DNA of 64,000 nt from Poriferisocius sp965200775 (GCA_965200775.1 OZ241383.1:1426001-1490000), one strand, 5' to 3'. Shown: positions 53,262-62,646, counted from the stretch's first letter. Numbers and translations: made by a program. Notes: a model not told the origin generated them from the letters alone.

Positions 53262-54884
53262 TTACCGGTCGAGAACCTGAGCGGCGATTTCCCGCGCCTC
53301 GTCGATGGTCTGCGCAAACCGGTCGGGGGGAACCCGCTGAAGGGCACCGAGCGAGTGCAGAGTCTCCGACGGCAGCCCGCCGAGCCCCATCACGATGCAC
53401 TCGGTGTCCTGGTCGTACGCGCCGTCGACGAGCTGTTCCAGCACAAGAGCCGCGCTCTCATCCATGTACACGGTCTCGGAGAAGTCGAAGATCACCACAT
53501 CGTGATCCCGGATATCCACGCTCACCGTGTTTGTGATCTTGTTCGACGAGGCCACCGAGAAGCTCCCCCGGAAGGCCACCATCCCCACCCGTGCGTCGTA
53601 CTCCTCGATCGCCGCCCCGCTGGGCATGTTCTGGCTCTGGAAGAAAACATGGTCGAGGATCGGAACCGACACCACATTGTCCATCTCCAGCCGCTCGAAC
53701 TGCCGGGATCGGGTCATCCCGGCCACGATCAGCCCGATGGCCACGGCGGTGATGAGATCCACGAACACCGTCAACCCGAAAGTGGCGAACATCACGATCA
53801 GGTGCTCGCGGTGTATGTGGGTCACCCTGGTCAGGAACCGCCAGTCCATGATGTCCCAGCCGACCTTCATCAAGATTCCGGCCAGGGCGGCGTGGGGGAT
53901 CTCCTCCACGTACTTCCCCAAACCCAGAACCAGCACCAGCAGGATGAGCGACCGCAGCACACCTGAGACCCGGGTGTGGCCGCCGGCCCGGATGTTCACC
54001 ACCGTGCCCATCGTGGCTCCGGCACCGGGCACCCCGCCGATGAACCCGGCCATCATGTTGCCGATGCCCTGGCCGATGAGCTCCCGATTGGGCTGGTGGC
54101 TGGTTCGGGTCATGGCGTCGGCCACCAGAGAGGTGAGCAGGCTGTCGATGGACCCCAAAAGAGCGATGGTCAGAGCGGGCTGAACGGCCCGGGCCAGCAC
54201 ATCGCCCGACAGTTCGGGCAACTCGAAATCGGGGAGCCCAGTGGGTACGTCGCCGATAACCGGGGTGTTGTCGAGCCACAGCACGCTCAGCATCGTCCCC
54301 AAGATCAGCGCCATCATGATCGGGGGCACGAACGCCCGCAGGCGCTGGGGCCAGTAGATGCACACCCCCAGCGAGATGGCGGCGATGACGAACGAGCTGT
54401 AGTTGATGTCGGCGATCACATCCGGCCACGACCGCACCGCGTCGATCGGCCCGCCGAGCTCCACCGGCGAGCCAAGAAACGGCACCGTCTGCACCAGGAT
54501 GATGATCACGCCGATGCCGGACATGAACCCCGAAACCACCGACGCGGGCGTGTACACCACGAACCGGCCGATGCGCAGCACCCCCAGCACGATCTGTATC
54601 AGCCCGGCCATAACCGCGATGGTGAACACTTCCTCGATGCTCTCGGCGTGGCTGGTGACGATCACTGCCATGGCCAGCGCCATCGGCCCGGTGGGGCTGG
54701 AGATCTGAGCCCGGGTGCCCCCAAAGATGGCCGCAAACAATCCCAGGGCGATGGCGCCGTACATGCCGGCCACTGCTCCCAGGCCCGAGGCCACCCCGAA
54801 CGCCAGCGCGGTGGGAAGGCCGACCACCGCCGCGGTGATGCCCCCGAAGGCGTCGTTGCGGAAGCTATGCAGGCTGTAGCTCAA
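53262..54884 (-). CDS. SulP/SLC26-family anion transporter with STAS domain
   Basis: A 540-residue transporter with about 12 membrane helices in the first 420 residues (GITAAVVGLPTALAFGVASGL, ISSPTGPMALAMAVIVTS, GMMAGFIGGVPGAGATMGT-like segments) and a C-terminal STAS domain (about 430-540) with VVIFDFSETVYMDESAALVLEQL. The family carries sulfate, bicarbonate or other anions; substrate is not readable. The start is TTG with GGGGA six nt upstream; a stop codon lies five codons upstream in frame. It is convergent with kgd. Confidence 0.93.
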   Translation of the reverse strand: MSYSLHSFRNDAFGGITAAVVGLPTALAFGVASGLGAVAGMYGAIALGLFAAIFGGTRAQISSPTGPMALAMAVIVTSHAESIEEVFTIAVMAGLIQIVLGVLRIGRFVVYTPASVVSGFMSGIGVIIILVQTVPFLGSPVELGGPIDAVRSWPDVIADINYSSFVIAAISLGVCIYWPQRLRAFVPPIMMALILGTMLSVLWLDNTPVIGDVPTGLPDFELPELSGDVLARAVQPALTIALLGSIDSLLTSLVADAMTRTSHQPNRELIGQGIGNMMAGFIGGVPGAGATMGTVVNIRAGGHTRVSGVLRSLILLVLVLGLGKYVEEIPHAALAGILMKVGWDIMDWRFLTRVTHIHREHLIVMFATFGLTVFVDLITAVAIGLIVAGMTRSRQFERLEMDNVVSVPILDHVFFQSQNMPSGAAIEEYDARVGMVAFRGSFSVASSNKITNTVSVDIRDHDVVIFDFSETVYMDESAALVLEQLVDGAYDQDTECIVMGLGGLPSETLHSLGALQRVPPDRFAQTIDEAREIAAQVLDR

Positions 54885-54982
54885 GGGAAGTCCCCGTCAT
54901 CGCCCGAGAGTTTATTTCAGCCCCCGCTCGCGGGCCTCTCCCACCGGGTGGCTCCGATCCGCCGGGCCGGCTACAGGGAGAA

Positions 54983-56185
54983 TCAGTCGAGGTTGATGTT
55001 CAACAGTCGGGCGGCGTTACCCCGCACCAGTTTCTCAACCACGTCGGCAGGCAGGTGGCCCATCATCTCCTCGGCCACCTGCTTGGTGTTGGGCCATGTG
55101 GTGTCGGTGTGGGGGTAGTCGGTTTCAAAGGTCACGTTGTCCACCCCCACCTCGTCGAGCGACTTGAGGCCATGGTGATCGCGGAAGAAGCAACCGTATA
55201 TCTGACGGTAGTAGTAGGTGGACGGTGGTTCGGGCACGATATCTCGCACCCCGCCCCACGCCCGGTGTTCCGACCACACGTCGTCGCACCGCTCCAGGAT
55301 GTAGGGGATCCAGCCGATCTGCCCCTCGGAATAGGCAAGCTTCAGCTCGGGGTGGCGCACCAGCACCCCGGAGAACAGAAAGTCGCTCATCGACGCTATG
55401 GCGTTGTTGAAGCTGAGCGACGCTGCCACCGCCGGAGGGGCGTCGGGCGAGGCGGCCGGCATCACCGACGAGGAGCCGATGTGCATGCACACCGCGGTGG
55501 AAGTGTCCTGGCAGAGAGCGAAGAACGGATCCCAGTAGCCGGTGTGGATGCTCGGCAGGCCCAGGTTGGGGGCGATCTCGCTGAAGCACACCGCATGGCA
55601 GCCCCGGGCGGCGTTTCGCTCCACTTCGGCGACGGCCAGCTCCACATCCCACAGCGGAATGATGGCCAGGGGGATGAGCGCCCCACCGGAGTCCCCGCAC
55701 CATTCCTCGATCATGAAGTCGTTGTAGGCCTGTACGCAGGCCAGGGCCAGCTCCTTGTCATCGGCCTCGAGGAAGGTCTGGCCGCAGAACCGGGGGAACG
55801 TGGGGAACGACAGCGACGCCTCCACGTGGTTCATCTCCATGTCCTCGATGCGGGCCTTGGGTTCGTAGCACCCCGGGCGCATCTCGTCGAAGGTGATGGG
55901 CACAGCGGCCATGTCGTCCCGGTCGAACCCCACGGCGGCCACGTGGCGCTTGTTGGGGTACACGAGGTCTTCGTAGAACCAGACATCACCCCAGGGCGCG
56001 CCCTCCACGTCGAGGTCGTAGGTGTACATCTTCTTGCCGCCGACGTAGGTGATCGGCCCCACCCGTCGCCGCTCTACTCGCGGCCCCCGCTCCTTGAATC
56101 GTTCGGGCAGCCAGCTCTGCCAGAGGTGGGCGGGCTCAACGAGGTGGTCGTCCACGCTGATGATCTTGGGAATCTCGGTGGGCAC
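54983..56185 (-). CDS. Amidohydrolase-family (ACMSD-like) metal-dependent hydrolase
   Basis: A 400-residue amidohydrolase 2 / aminocarboxymuconate-semialdehyde decarboxylase-like protein. The first metal-site segment is IISVDDHLVEP; FGQ/CMHIGSS, HPELKLAYSEGQIGWIPYI and TFETDYPHTDTTWPN (the family's final Asp) follow. Members act as decarboxylases or hydrolases in aromatic or lipid breakdown. The GTG at 56183-56185 is preferred: it sits seven nt after the TAGGCT box, whereas the longer ATG start at 56206 would overlap that box. Confidence 0.9.
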   Translation of the reverse strand: MPTEIPKIISVDDHLVEPAHLWQSWLPERFKERGPRVERRRVGPITYVGGKKMYTYDLDVEGAPWGDVWFYEDLVYPNKRHVAAVGFDRDDMAAVPITFDEMRPGCYEPKARIEDMEMNHVEASLSFPTFPRFCGQTFLEADDKELALACVQAYNDFMIEEWCGDSGGALIPLAIIPLWDVELAVAEVERNAARGCHAVCFSEIAPNLGLPSIHTGYWDPFFALCQDTSTAVCMHIGSSSVMPAASPDAPPAVAASLSFNNAIASMSDFLFSGVLVRHPELKLAYSEGQIGWIPYILERCDDVWSEHRAWGGVRDIVPEPPSTYYYRQIYGCFFRDHHGLKSLDEVGVDNVTFETDYPHTDTTWPNTKQVAEEMMGHLPADVVEKLVRGNAARLLNINLD

Positions 56186-56192
56186 GGGAGAC

Positions 56193-56198
56193 AGCCTA
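56193..56198 (-). promoter_or_regulatory. Leaderless -10 box of the amidohydrolase gene
   Basis: TAGGCT ends seven nt before the GTG at 56185 on the minus strand, and decides for that start. Confidence 0.55.
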
Positions 56199-56287
56199 CC
56201 GATCAAGACCGATTACGGCACTTTTGGCCAATAGGCGTCTACGGCCACTGGGGTTGCCGGGCAGCCCGATCCGACCGCACCCATTGG

Positions 56288-56755
56288 TCAGTCGGCAGCG
56301 GCAAGGGTGGCGGCCACCTCCGGGGGAAGGGACTGCTTGTCTGGTGTCAAGTGATGCTCCGCGGCCCAAACAACGGCCAGGTGGGCGCTGCCCGCTTCCC
56401 TCAGCAGGGCGGCACCCAGCTCGGGGTGGTCTCGATATTGGGCCCACCGGCCCGAGAGACGGCCGGGGCAGACCGCTCCAGCCAATGTGGCTCCAACCCG
56501 AGCCGCGGTGCCCAACCCGGCCTCGGTCTTGCCCACGTCGTGGAGGCCGGCCGCCACCCGCAAGCCATCGTTGGTCAGCGCCGCGTGCCGGGCGGAGCGC
56601 ACCGCGTGGGCCCGGTCGGGGCGGCTCATCCGACGGTAGAGCCCGGCTTCGGCGGGATTGAGCATCGCCAGCAGCCAGGCCTCGGCTTCGGGGTCGGGGC
56701 CCCGGCCGAGCAACGACTGGAAGAATCGCCTGGCCAGGTGGGCCCAGGTTCTCAC
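56288..56755 (-). CDS. HD-domain hydrolase-like protein
   Basis: A 155-residue helical protein with an HD-type metal site: RAHAVRSARHAAL, VAAGLHDVGKTEAGLGTAAR (the HD pair) and a distal YRDHPELGAALL. HD proteins are phosphohydrolases, often for nucleotides or cyclic dinucleotides. The GTG start at 56753-56755 overlaps the xerD stop as GTGA; the longer ATG frame is shadow. It is probably co-transcribed with xerD. The substrate is unknown. Confidence 0.82.
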   Translation of the reverse strand: MRTWAHLARRFFQSLLGRGPDPEAEAWLLAMLNPAEAGLYRRMSRPDRAHAVRSARHAALTNDGLRVAAGLHDVGKTEAGLGTAARVGATLAGAVCPGRLSGRWAQYRDHPELGAALLREAGSAHLAVVWAAEHHLTPDKQSLPPEVAATLAAAD

Positions 56756-57681
56756 CGGTCGAGCGTGGCCCGGGGGTGAGCGGCCCGGTAGGCCTCCCAC
56801 AGCCGCTCCCGGGACACCATGGTGTAGATCTGCGTGTTAGCGATGGAGGCGTGGCCCAACAGCTCCTGCACCGCCCGGATGTCGGCACCCCGGTCGAGCA
56901 GATGGGTGGCGTAGGAGTGACGGAAAACGTGGGGGGACACCTTGGCCCCCAACCCCACCTGCTGTGCCCGCTTCTTCACAATCCCCCATGCGCCCTGGCG
57001 GGACAAGCGGCGGCCCCGCTGGTTGAGCCACACCGCGTCCCGGTCGTGCTGGGAGGCCCACCGCTCCGGTTCCATCTCGCCCCGCCCACCCGGCGTCAAC
57101 CAGGCGGCCAGCGCCTCGTGAGCGCACCGGCCCACCGGCAAGATGCGCTCCTTTCGACCCTTGCCCATAACCCGAAGGGTGGCCCCGCTCATGTCGAGGC
57201 TCGACAGAGACATCCCGACCAACTCGCTTATGCGGATGCCGGTGCCGTAGAGCACCTCCAGAATGGCCCGGTCCCGCCGGGACACCTGACCGGCACCGAC
57301 CACGGCGTCCATGACAGCCTCGACCTCGGCCTCGCTCAGCGCCTTGGGCACACTGGAGGGCACCTGGGGCAACTCCACGTGGGCGCCGGGATCGTCGGAC
57401 CGCAATCCCTCGATCACCAGGAACCGGTGGAACGATCTCACCGACACCATCATCCGCTTCACCGACGCCGGGGCCTTGCCCTCGGCCTGCTGTTGGCGCA
57501 GGAATGCGATGAGGTCGTCCTCAACGGCGGTGTGGAGGGTGCGATTCCGTTCGGCCAGGAACTCGCAGTAGCGGATCAGGTCCCGGCCGTAGGCCTCGCA
57601 GGTGCGGGGCGACCGGTCGCGCTCCGACACCAGCCAGCCCAGGAACTCATCAATCTCGCTTCTGGTTTTTCCGGAAGTCAC
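56752..57681 (-). CDS. xerD: Tyrosine recombinase XerD
   Basis: A 309-residue tyrosine recombinase. The N-terminal SAM-like DNA-binding domain (about 5-95) is followed by a catalytic domain with Arg in YGTGIRISELVG (about 150), Lys in GKGRKER, HVFRHSYATHLL (His/Arg about 251/254), His in LLGHASIANTQIYT (about 277) and the nucleophile Tyr (about 286). XerD with XerC resolves chromosome dimers at dif. GTG at 57679-57681 is used. Its position downstream of pyrG and NUDIX matches mycobacterial gene order, which supports a core gene and not a phage integrase. Confidence 0.95.
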   Translation of the reverse strand: MTSGKTRSEIDEFLGWLVSERDRSPRTCEAYGRDLIRYCEFLAERNRTLHTAVEDDLIAFLRQQQAEGKAPASVKRMMVSVRSFHRFLVIEGLRSDDPGAHVELPQVPSSVPKALSEAEVEAVMDAVVGAGQVSRRDRAILEVLYGTGIRISELVGMSLSSLDMSGATLRVMGKGRKERILPVGRCAHEALAAWLTPGGRGEMEPERWASQHDRDAVWLNQRGRRLSRQGAWGIVKKRAQQVGLGAKVSPHVFRHSYATHLLDRGADIRAVQELLGHASIANTQIYTMVSRERLWEAYRAAHPRATLDR

Positions 57682-57749
57682 CAAACGAGCCGATCATTGT
57701 GCCGGTCTGACCCGGTCCCGGGCGTTCCGGAAATCACCGTTGCCGCCTG

Positions 57750-58313
57750 TCAGCTCAGTCTTTCCCTGGCCAGCATCAGGCCGACTATCGATTTGCCGTC
57801 GATCAGCTTCCCGGAGGCCACCAGCTCGGGGACCTCGGCCAGCTTGATGCGTTCTATGGCCATGTGCTCTTCCTCAATGCTGTGAGGGCGGCGGTCCGTG
57901 TCCTCAAGGTCGGCGGCCAGATAGCAGTAGGTCAGCTCGTCGGTGAACCCCGGGGAGTTGTGGAACTGGGCCAGAAGCTCCAGCCGACCGGCCCGCTTGC
58001 CGATCTCCTCCTCCAGCTCCCGCTGGGCGGTCATCTCCGGGGGCTCCCCCACAGCATCCAGCTTGCCGGCGGGAATCTCCAGCATCTCCCGACCCACCGA
58101 CGGCCGGTACTGGCGCACCATGATGACCTCCTCGCCGTCGATGGGAACCATCACCGCTGCGCCCGGATGGCGAATCACCTCCCGCTCGTACACCGCTCCG
58201 TCCGGGCTCTCGACCTCGACCACTGTGAGCGCCACCACCTGCCCCTGCCACACAGGGCGCTCCCCGATCAGGGCGAAACCAGCCCCGCCGGTGGTCTCCG
58301 GGGTGTTGTCCAC
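57750..58313 (-). CDS. NUDIX hydrolase (ADP-ribose pyrophosphatase-like)
   Basis: A 187-residue NUDIX protein. The full Nudix box is G-X5-E-X7-REUXEEXGU: GEPPEMTAQRELEEEIG with the preceding GKLDAV. Its plan, a beta-rich N-terminal half (VALTVVEVESPDGAVYEREVIRHPGAAVMVP) and a late box, matches ADP-ribose pyrophosphatases that clear ADP-ribose. It begins at GTG two bases after the pyrG stop, so it is in the same operon, as in mycobacteria. Confidence 0.94.
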   Translation of the reverse strand: MDNTPETTGGAGFALIGERPVWQGQVVALTVVEVESPDGAVYEREVIRHPGAAVMVPIDGEEVIMVRQYRPSVGREMLEIPAGKLDAVGEPPEMTAQRELEEEIGKRAGRLELLAQFHNSPGFTDELTYCYLAADLEDTDRRPHSIEEEHMAIERIKLAEVPELVASGKLIDGKSIVGLMLARERLS

Positions 58314-58315
58314 CG

Positions 58316-60022
58316 CTAGCTGCGAGCAGCCGGCGAGTCGCTCGCCACCGCCTCGGCCTCATCGGAGACCCGCCCGGTGTGCGCCTCGGGCGGAGAACCG
58401 GCAAAGGCACCGGAGACCACTCCGCTCTCCTGGCGGTCGAGTGCGGCCTTCACCAGTCCACAGAACAGCGGTGCCGGCCGGTCGGGGCGGCTCTTGAACT
58501 CGGGGTGGGCCTGGGTGCCCACCCACCAGGGGTGGCCGTCGAGCTCGATGAACTCCACCAGCAACCCGTCGGGCGACTCCCCCGCGATCACGAAATCGGT
58601 ACCCTCGAAGCGGCTGCGGAGCTTGGGGTTGAACTCGTAGCGGTGGCGATGGCGCTCCGAAACCACTTCGGCGCCGTAAACCTCGCCCACCTTTGTGCCG
58701 GGCCGCAGCTTGGCCAGGCAAGCCCCCAGCCGCATGGTGCCCCCCTTGTCGGTGATGCTGCGCTGCGACTCCATGAGGTCGATCACCGGCCACGGCGTGC
58801 GGGGGTCGAACTCGCTGGAGTGGGCGTTGGCCATGCCCAGCACGTTGCGTGCGTAGTCGATGGTCATCACCTGGAGGCCGAGGCACAGGCCCAGGCAGGG
58901 AACGCCGTTCTCTCGGGCGTAGGTTGCGGCAGCGATCTTGCCCTCGACCCCCCGCTCGCCGAACCCGCCGGGAATCACGATGCCATCCAGTCCGTGCAGC
59001 AGGCTGCCAGCCATCAAGCCCTCCACGTTCTCGGCCTGAATCCACTCGATCTCCACCGAGGCGTCGTAGTGACCGGCGGCGTGGTTCAGCGCCTCCACCA
59101 CCGAGAGGTAGGCGTCCTGCAACATCACGTACTTGCCGATGAGGCCGATGCGAACCTGCCGTCGAGCTTCGGTCAGCCGCCGGTTCAACGACCTCCAATC
59201 GGCCAGGTCGGGCGGGGAGGCGTTCAGGTACAAGATGTCGCACACCACCTGGTCGAGTCCCTCTTCGTGGAGCACCAGGGGGATCTCGTAGATGCTCTCG
59301 GCGTCGGCAGCATTCACAACCGCCGACACGTCCACATCGCACAGGCTTGAGATCTTGCGCTTGAGTTCGGCGGAGATGGGTGCTTCGCTGCGGCACACGA
59401 TGGCGTCGGGCTGAACTCCTCGGCTGCGCAACTCGGTGACCGAGTGCTGGGTGGGCTTGGTCTTCTGCTCGCCGGTGGGGCCGATGAACGGCACCAGCGT
59501 GACGTGGATGTAGCAGACATTGCCTCGCCCCACGTCCAGGCGCACCTGGCGGATGGCCTCGAGGAAGGGGAGGATCTCGATGTCGCCGACGGTGCCGCCG
59601 ATCTCGGTGATCACCACGTCCACGTCTTCCGACACCAGGCCGGCGATCCGGCTCTTGATTTCGTTGGTGACGTGGGGGATGACCTGCACCGTCTTGCCCA
59701 GGAACTCGCCTTGGCGCTCGGCGGCGATTACCGAGGAGTAGATCGATCCGGTGGTGGCGTTGGAGAGCTTGGTCAGGTTCTCGTCGATGAACCGTTCGTA
59801 ATGGCCGAGATCAAGGTCGGTTTCGCCGCCGTCGTCGGTGATGAACACCTCGCCGTGCTCGAACGGGTTCATGGTGCCGGGGTCGACGTTGATGTACGGG
59901 TCGAGCTTCTGCATGGTCACCCGCAGACCCCGCTGTTTGAGCAGGCGACCCAGAGATGCAGCGGTGAGCCCCTTACCGAGGGAACTCGCAACCCCGCCGG
60001 TGACGAAAATATGTTTGGTCAC
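58316..60022 (-). CDS. pyrG: CTP synthase
   Basis: A 568-residue CTP synthase. The N-terminal synthetase domain begins TKHIFVTGGVASSLGKG (P-loop-like), with DPYINVDPGTMNPFEHGEVFVT-type region and LVSEDVDVVITEIGGTVGD; the C-terminal glutamine amidotransferase domain has the nucleophile Cys in PCLGLCLGLQVM and the His/Glu in TQAHPEFKSRP. It turns UTP, ATP and glutamine into CTP. The last 20-30 residues are a variable Ala/Glu-rich tail. GTG start, leaderless. It forms an operon with NUDIX. Confidence 0.98.
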   Translation of the reverse strand: MTKHIFVTGGVASSLGKGLTAASLGRLLKQRGLRVTMQKLDPYINVDPGTMNPFEHGEVFITDDGGETDLDLGHYERFIDENLTKLSNATTGSIYSSVIAAERQGEFLGKTVQVIPHVTNEIKSRIAGLVSEDVDVVITEIGGTVGDIEILPFLEAIRQVRLDVGRGNVCYIHVTLVPFIGPTGEQKTKPTQHSVTELRSRGVQPDAIVCRSEAPISAELKRKISSLCDVDVSAVVNAADAESIYEIPLVLHEEGLDQVVCDILYLNASPPDLADWRSLNRRLTEARRQVRIGLIGKYVMLQDAYLSVVEALNHAAGHYDASVEIEWIQAENVEGLMAGSLLHGLDGIVIPGGFGERGVEGKIAAATYARENGVPCLGLCLGLQVMTIDYARNVLGMANAHSSEFDPRTPWPVIDLMESQRSITDKGGTMRLGACLAKLRPGTKVGEVYGAEVVSERHRHRYEFNPKLRSRFEGTDFVIAGESPDGLLVEFIELDGHPWWVGTQAHPEFKSRPDRPAPLFCGLVKAALDRQESGVVSGAFAGSPPEAHTGRVSDEAEAVASDSPAARS

Positions 60023-60030
60023 GCCGGCTT

Positions 60031-60036
60031 AGCCTA
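60031..60036 (-). promoter_or_regulatory. Leaderless -10 box of pyrG
   Basis: TAGGCT on the minus strand ends eight nt before the GTG at 60022. The palindrome of the 25-bp repeat (60054-60066) covers the expected -35 position. Confidence 0.5.
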
Positions 60037-60049
60037 GCGCCCTGTTGCG

Positions 60050-60139
60050 ACATCCGGTGACACCGGCTCAAATCGGGCCCGATCCCCCCAATGGCCAAGG
60101 GAGTGACGGCGACAACATCCGGTGACACCGGCTCAAATC
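60050..60139 (-). repeat. 65-bp duplication with two identical 25-bp copies, each carrying a palindrome
   Basis: ACATCCGGTGACACCGGCTC plus AAATC is identical at 60050-60074 and 60115-60139. Each copy contains CCGGTGACACCGG, a 6-bp palindrome around one base (60054-60066 and 60119-60131). The second copy includes the recN stop, and similarity continues into recN's last codons, so the 3' end of recN was duplicated. The two palindromes are 65 bp apart, about six helical turns. Confidence 0.85.
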
Positions 60140-61728
60140 CGACCCATTCCCCCCGAGGTTTGAAGCAACTCGAAGGCGTGGCTGCGAGCGGTCTCGCTGT
60201 CGGGCGACCCCGACAACATCCGGGACAGCTCCACAACTCGATCCTCACCCCGCAACGCCTTGGCCGAGACGGTGGTGGAGGCCCCGTCGTCGTGTTTGAC
60301 GATGCTCACCTGGTGGTGAGCGCACGCCGCCACCTGGGGAAGGTGGGTCACCACAAGAACCTGATGATCGTCGGCCAGCCGAGCCAACGCGCCGCCGACC
60401 ACCTGGGCGGTTGCCCCGCCGATACCCGCGTCCACCTCGTCGAACACCAGCACCGGCGGTCCGGCGGTTAGCACCAACCGCAGGGCCAGCATGACCCGGG
60501 CCAGCTCCCCGCCCGACGCGGCGGTGTCGAGCGGCAGGCCGGGTGCCCCGCTGTTGGCAGCCAGCAGGATGTCCACCTCGTCGCCCGGATCCTGTCCTAC
60601 GGTTACCTTCACCTCGGCCCGGGCCAAAGCCAGTTCCCGAAGGTGGGCGGTGACCTCCTGGCCCAGCGAACCTGCCGCAGTCCGGCGTTCTGCTCCCACC
60701 ACGGCGGCGGCCTCGGCCACGGCGTCAACCAGCCGGTGGCGCTCGTCGTCCAGGTTTCGGGCGATCCGGTCGAAATCCTCCAGTTCGGCCACCCGCCGGG
60801 TCAGATCTCGGTGGAAGTCCATGACCTCGGCCAGGGTTTCGCCGTACTTTCGGCGGATGTCGGCCAGCTCCTCCCGGCGGCGACGAACCTCGGCCAGCCT
60901 TACCGGATCCTCGTCGATGGACTCGGCAGCCCGGCGCAGCTCCCCGGCTAGGTCGGCCACCTCGGCGACCAGCGAGGTCACCCGCTCGTGCTCATTGTGC
61001 AGCGGGGTCCGGGCCTCCAGCGCGGCGGCGATCCGACCCAGTTCGCCACCCACCGGGCCGTCGTTCCCCAGGGTGTAGGAGGCGTCCCGGGCTGCGTCGC
61101 GGTGCGCTACCGCGTCGGCCAGCAACGTCTCCTCGGCCCGCAACTTCTCGTCCTCGTCGGGGTCTTCCACCCCGGCGGCGTCCAGCTCGGCGAGCTGGTA
61201 CCGGCCCAGCTCGATCTCTCGGGCTCTGGACCTCTCGTCTCCGCCCAGGTCGGCCCGGCGCCGTTCCAATTCGGCCAGCGACGCCCGAGCCTCCACCAGC
61301 GGGGCCAGGTTCACAGCCCCGAACCGGTCGAGCGCCCGGCGCTGATGGCCCCGGCGCAGCAACGACTGATGGGCGTGCTGGCCGTGAACGTCCACCAGCT
61401 CCCGGCCCAGCTCGGCCAGCGAATCAGCCGAGGCGAGCCGCCCGTCGATGTAGGCCCGGCTCCGACCTTCGGCAGGAACTGCCCGCCGCACCACAACTTC
61501 CTCACCTTGGTGGTGGAACCGGCCCTCCACCACCGCTTCGTCGGCCCCGAACCGCACAAGCGCGGGATCGGCCCGTCCACCCAGGAGCAGGTCCAATGCC
61601 GTCACCACCAGGGTCTTCCCCGCGCCGGTCTCCCCGGTGAGCGCGGTCATGCCCGGTTCCAAAACCAGGTTGAGCCGTTCGATCACCCCCAGGTTCTCAG
61701 CGGCCAGCTCAACCAGCACTTTCACCAT
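60133..61728 (-). CDS. recN: DNA repair protein RecN
   Basis: A 531-residue SMC-like ATPase. Walker A is GETGAGKT; the central region is coiled coil (about 155-370, Glu/Arg/Ala-rich); the ABC signature lies in SGGELARVMLALRL; Walker B is PPVLVFDEVDAGIGG, followed by the H-loop VTHLPQVAACA. RecN acts at double-strand breaks. It is 531 residues, at the short end of the family, but all ATPase motifs are present. Its 3' end has been duplicated (see repeat). It follows nadK by 75 bp on the minus strand. Confidence 0.96.
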   Translation of the reverse strand: MVKVLVELAAENLGVIERLNLVLEPGMTALTGETGAGKTLVVTALDLLLGGRADPALVRFGADEAVVEGRFHHQGEEVVVRRAVPAEGRSRAYIDGRLASADSLAELGRELVDVHGQHAHQSLLRRGHQRRALDRFGAVNLAPLVEARASLAELERRRADLGGDERSRAREIELGRYQLAELDAAGVEDPDEDEKLRAEETLLADAVAHRDAARDASYTLGNDGPVGGELGRIAAALEARTPLHNEHERVTSLVAEVADLAGELRRAAESIDEDPVRLAEVRRRREELADIRRKYGETLAEVMDFHRDLTRRVAELEDFDRIARNLDDERHRLVDAVAEAAAVVGAERRTAAGSLGQEVTAHLRELALARAEVKVTVGQDPGDEVDILLAANSGAPGLPLDTAASGGELARVMLALRLVLTAGPPVLVFDEVDAGIGGATAQVVGGALARLADDHQVLVVTHLPQVAACAHHQVSIVKHDDGASTTVSAKALRGEDRVVELSRMLSGSPDSETARSHAFELLQTSGGMGRI

Positions 61729-61803
61729 CCCTTGGCGCCGACAAGCCCTCGCTTGATGGGCGGCCGGTCACCTGCACTGCGATTCCCCCAACTTCGGGCC
61801 CGG

Positions 61804-62646
61804 TCACCGGTCGGCCAGCCCGAAGGTGGACTTGAGCGCCGGGTGGAAACCCCGCTGGCCCTGGGTAACCAACCGGGCCGGACGGTCGGACACGGTCACC
61901 TTCAGCGGCTCTCCGACATCGAGCTGGCCCAGCGAGCGTCCGTCCACCGCCACAGCGGCCGGACGGTCGCCCAACACCTCGATCACCAGCTCGCTGGCCG
62001 GGGTGAGCACCAGGCTGCGGTCGAACAGGGCGTGAGGGGCCACCGGGGTGAGCACCATTGCGTGCATCGACGGCGCCATGATGGGCCCTCCCGCCGAAAG
62101 CGAGTAGGCGGTTGACCCGGTTGGCGTGGCCACGATCAGCCCGTCGGCTGCATAGCTGGTGAAGAACTCCCCGTCGATGTGAACGGCCAGACGGACGGTG
62201 CGGCCACTGTCCACTTTTTCCACGATGGCCTCGTTGAGGGCGCGCGCTGTAGTGCCGTCGCCCAGCTCGCAGCTCAGCCGCATCCGCTCCTCGATGGCGT
62301 AGCTGCCTGCCAGGAACCCCTCAATCGCGTCCCACGCTGCTTCGGGTTGGAAGTCGGTCAGGTAGCCCAGGGAGCCGTAGTTCACCCCCAGCACAGGCAC
62401 GCCGCCGTCGGCAACCGCTGTCACTGCCCTGAGCATGGAACCGTCGCCTCCCAGGCTTACCGCCAGGTCCAAACCCTGTCCGATGGTGCTGTCGGGATGA
62501 GCCAGATCGGTGCGGTCCAACGCTCCGGCAGGCTCGGTCGAGAGCCTGATCTGGTGGCCCTCCCCGTCCAGCTTGCTGATCAGTTCGGCTGCAAGGGTGA
62601 GGGCGACCGGGCGGTCGGGATTGGCAAACAGGGCGATTGCGGCCAC
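61804..62646 (-). CDS. nadK: NAD kinase
   Basis: A 280-residue ATP/polyphosphate-dependent NAD kinase. Signatures are GGDGSMLRAV (with catalytic Asp), GVNYGSLGYLTDF, LNEAIVEK (NE dinucleotide), TPTGSTAYSLSAGGPIM and VAVDGRSL. It makes NADP+. GTG start at 62644-62646. It lies between tlyA and recN, the order seen in mycobacteria (tlyA-ppnK-recN). Confidence 0.97.
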   Translation of the reverse strand: MAAIALFANPDRPVALTLAAELISKLDGEGHQIRLSTEPAGALDRTDLAHPDSTIGQGLDLAVSLGGDGSMLRAVTAVADGGVPVLGVNYGSLGYLTDFQPEAAWDAIEGFLAGSYAIEERMRLSCELGDGTTARALNEAIVEKVDSGRTVRLAVHIDGEFFTSYAADGLIVATPTGSTAYSLSAGGPIMAPSMHAMVLTPVAPHALFDRSLVLTPASELVIEVLGDRPAAVAVDGRSLGQLDVGEPLKVTVSDRPARLVTQGQRGFHPALKSTFGLADR

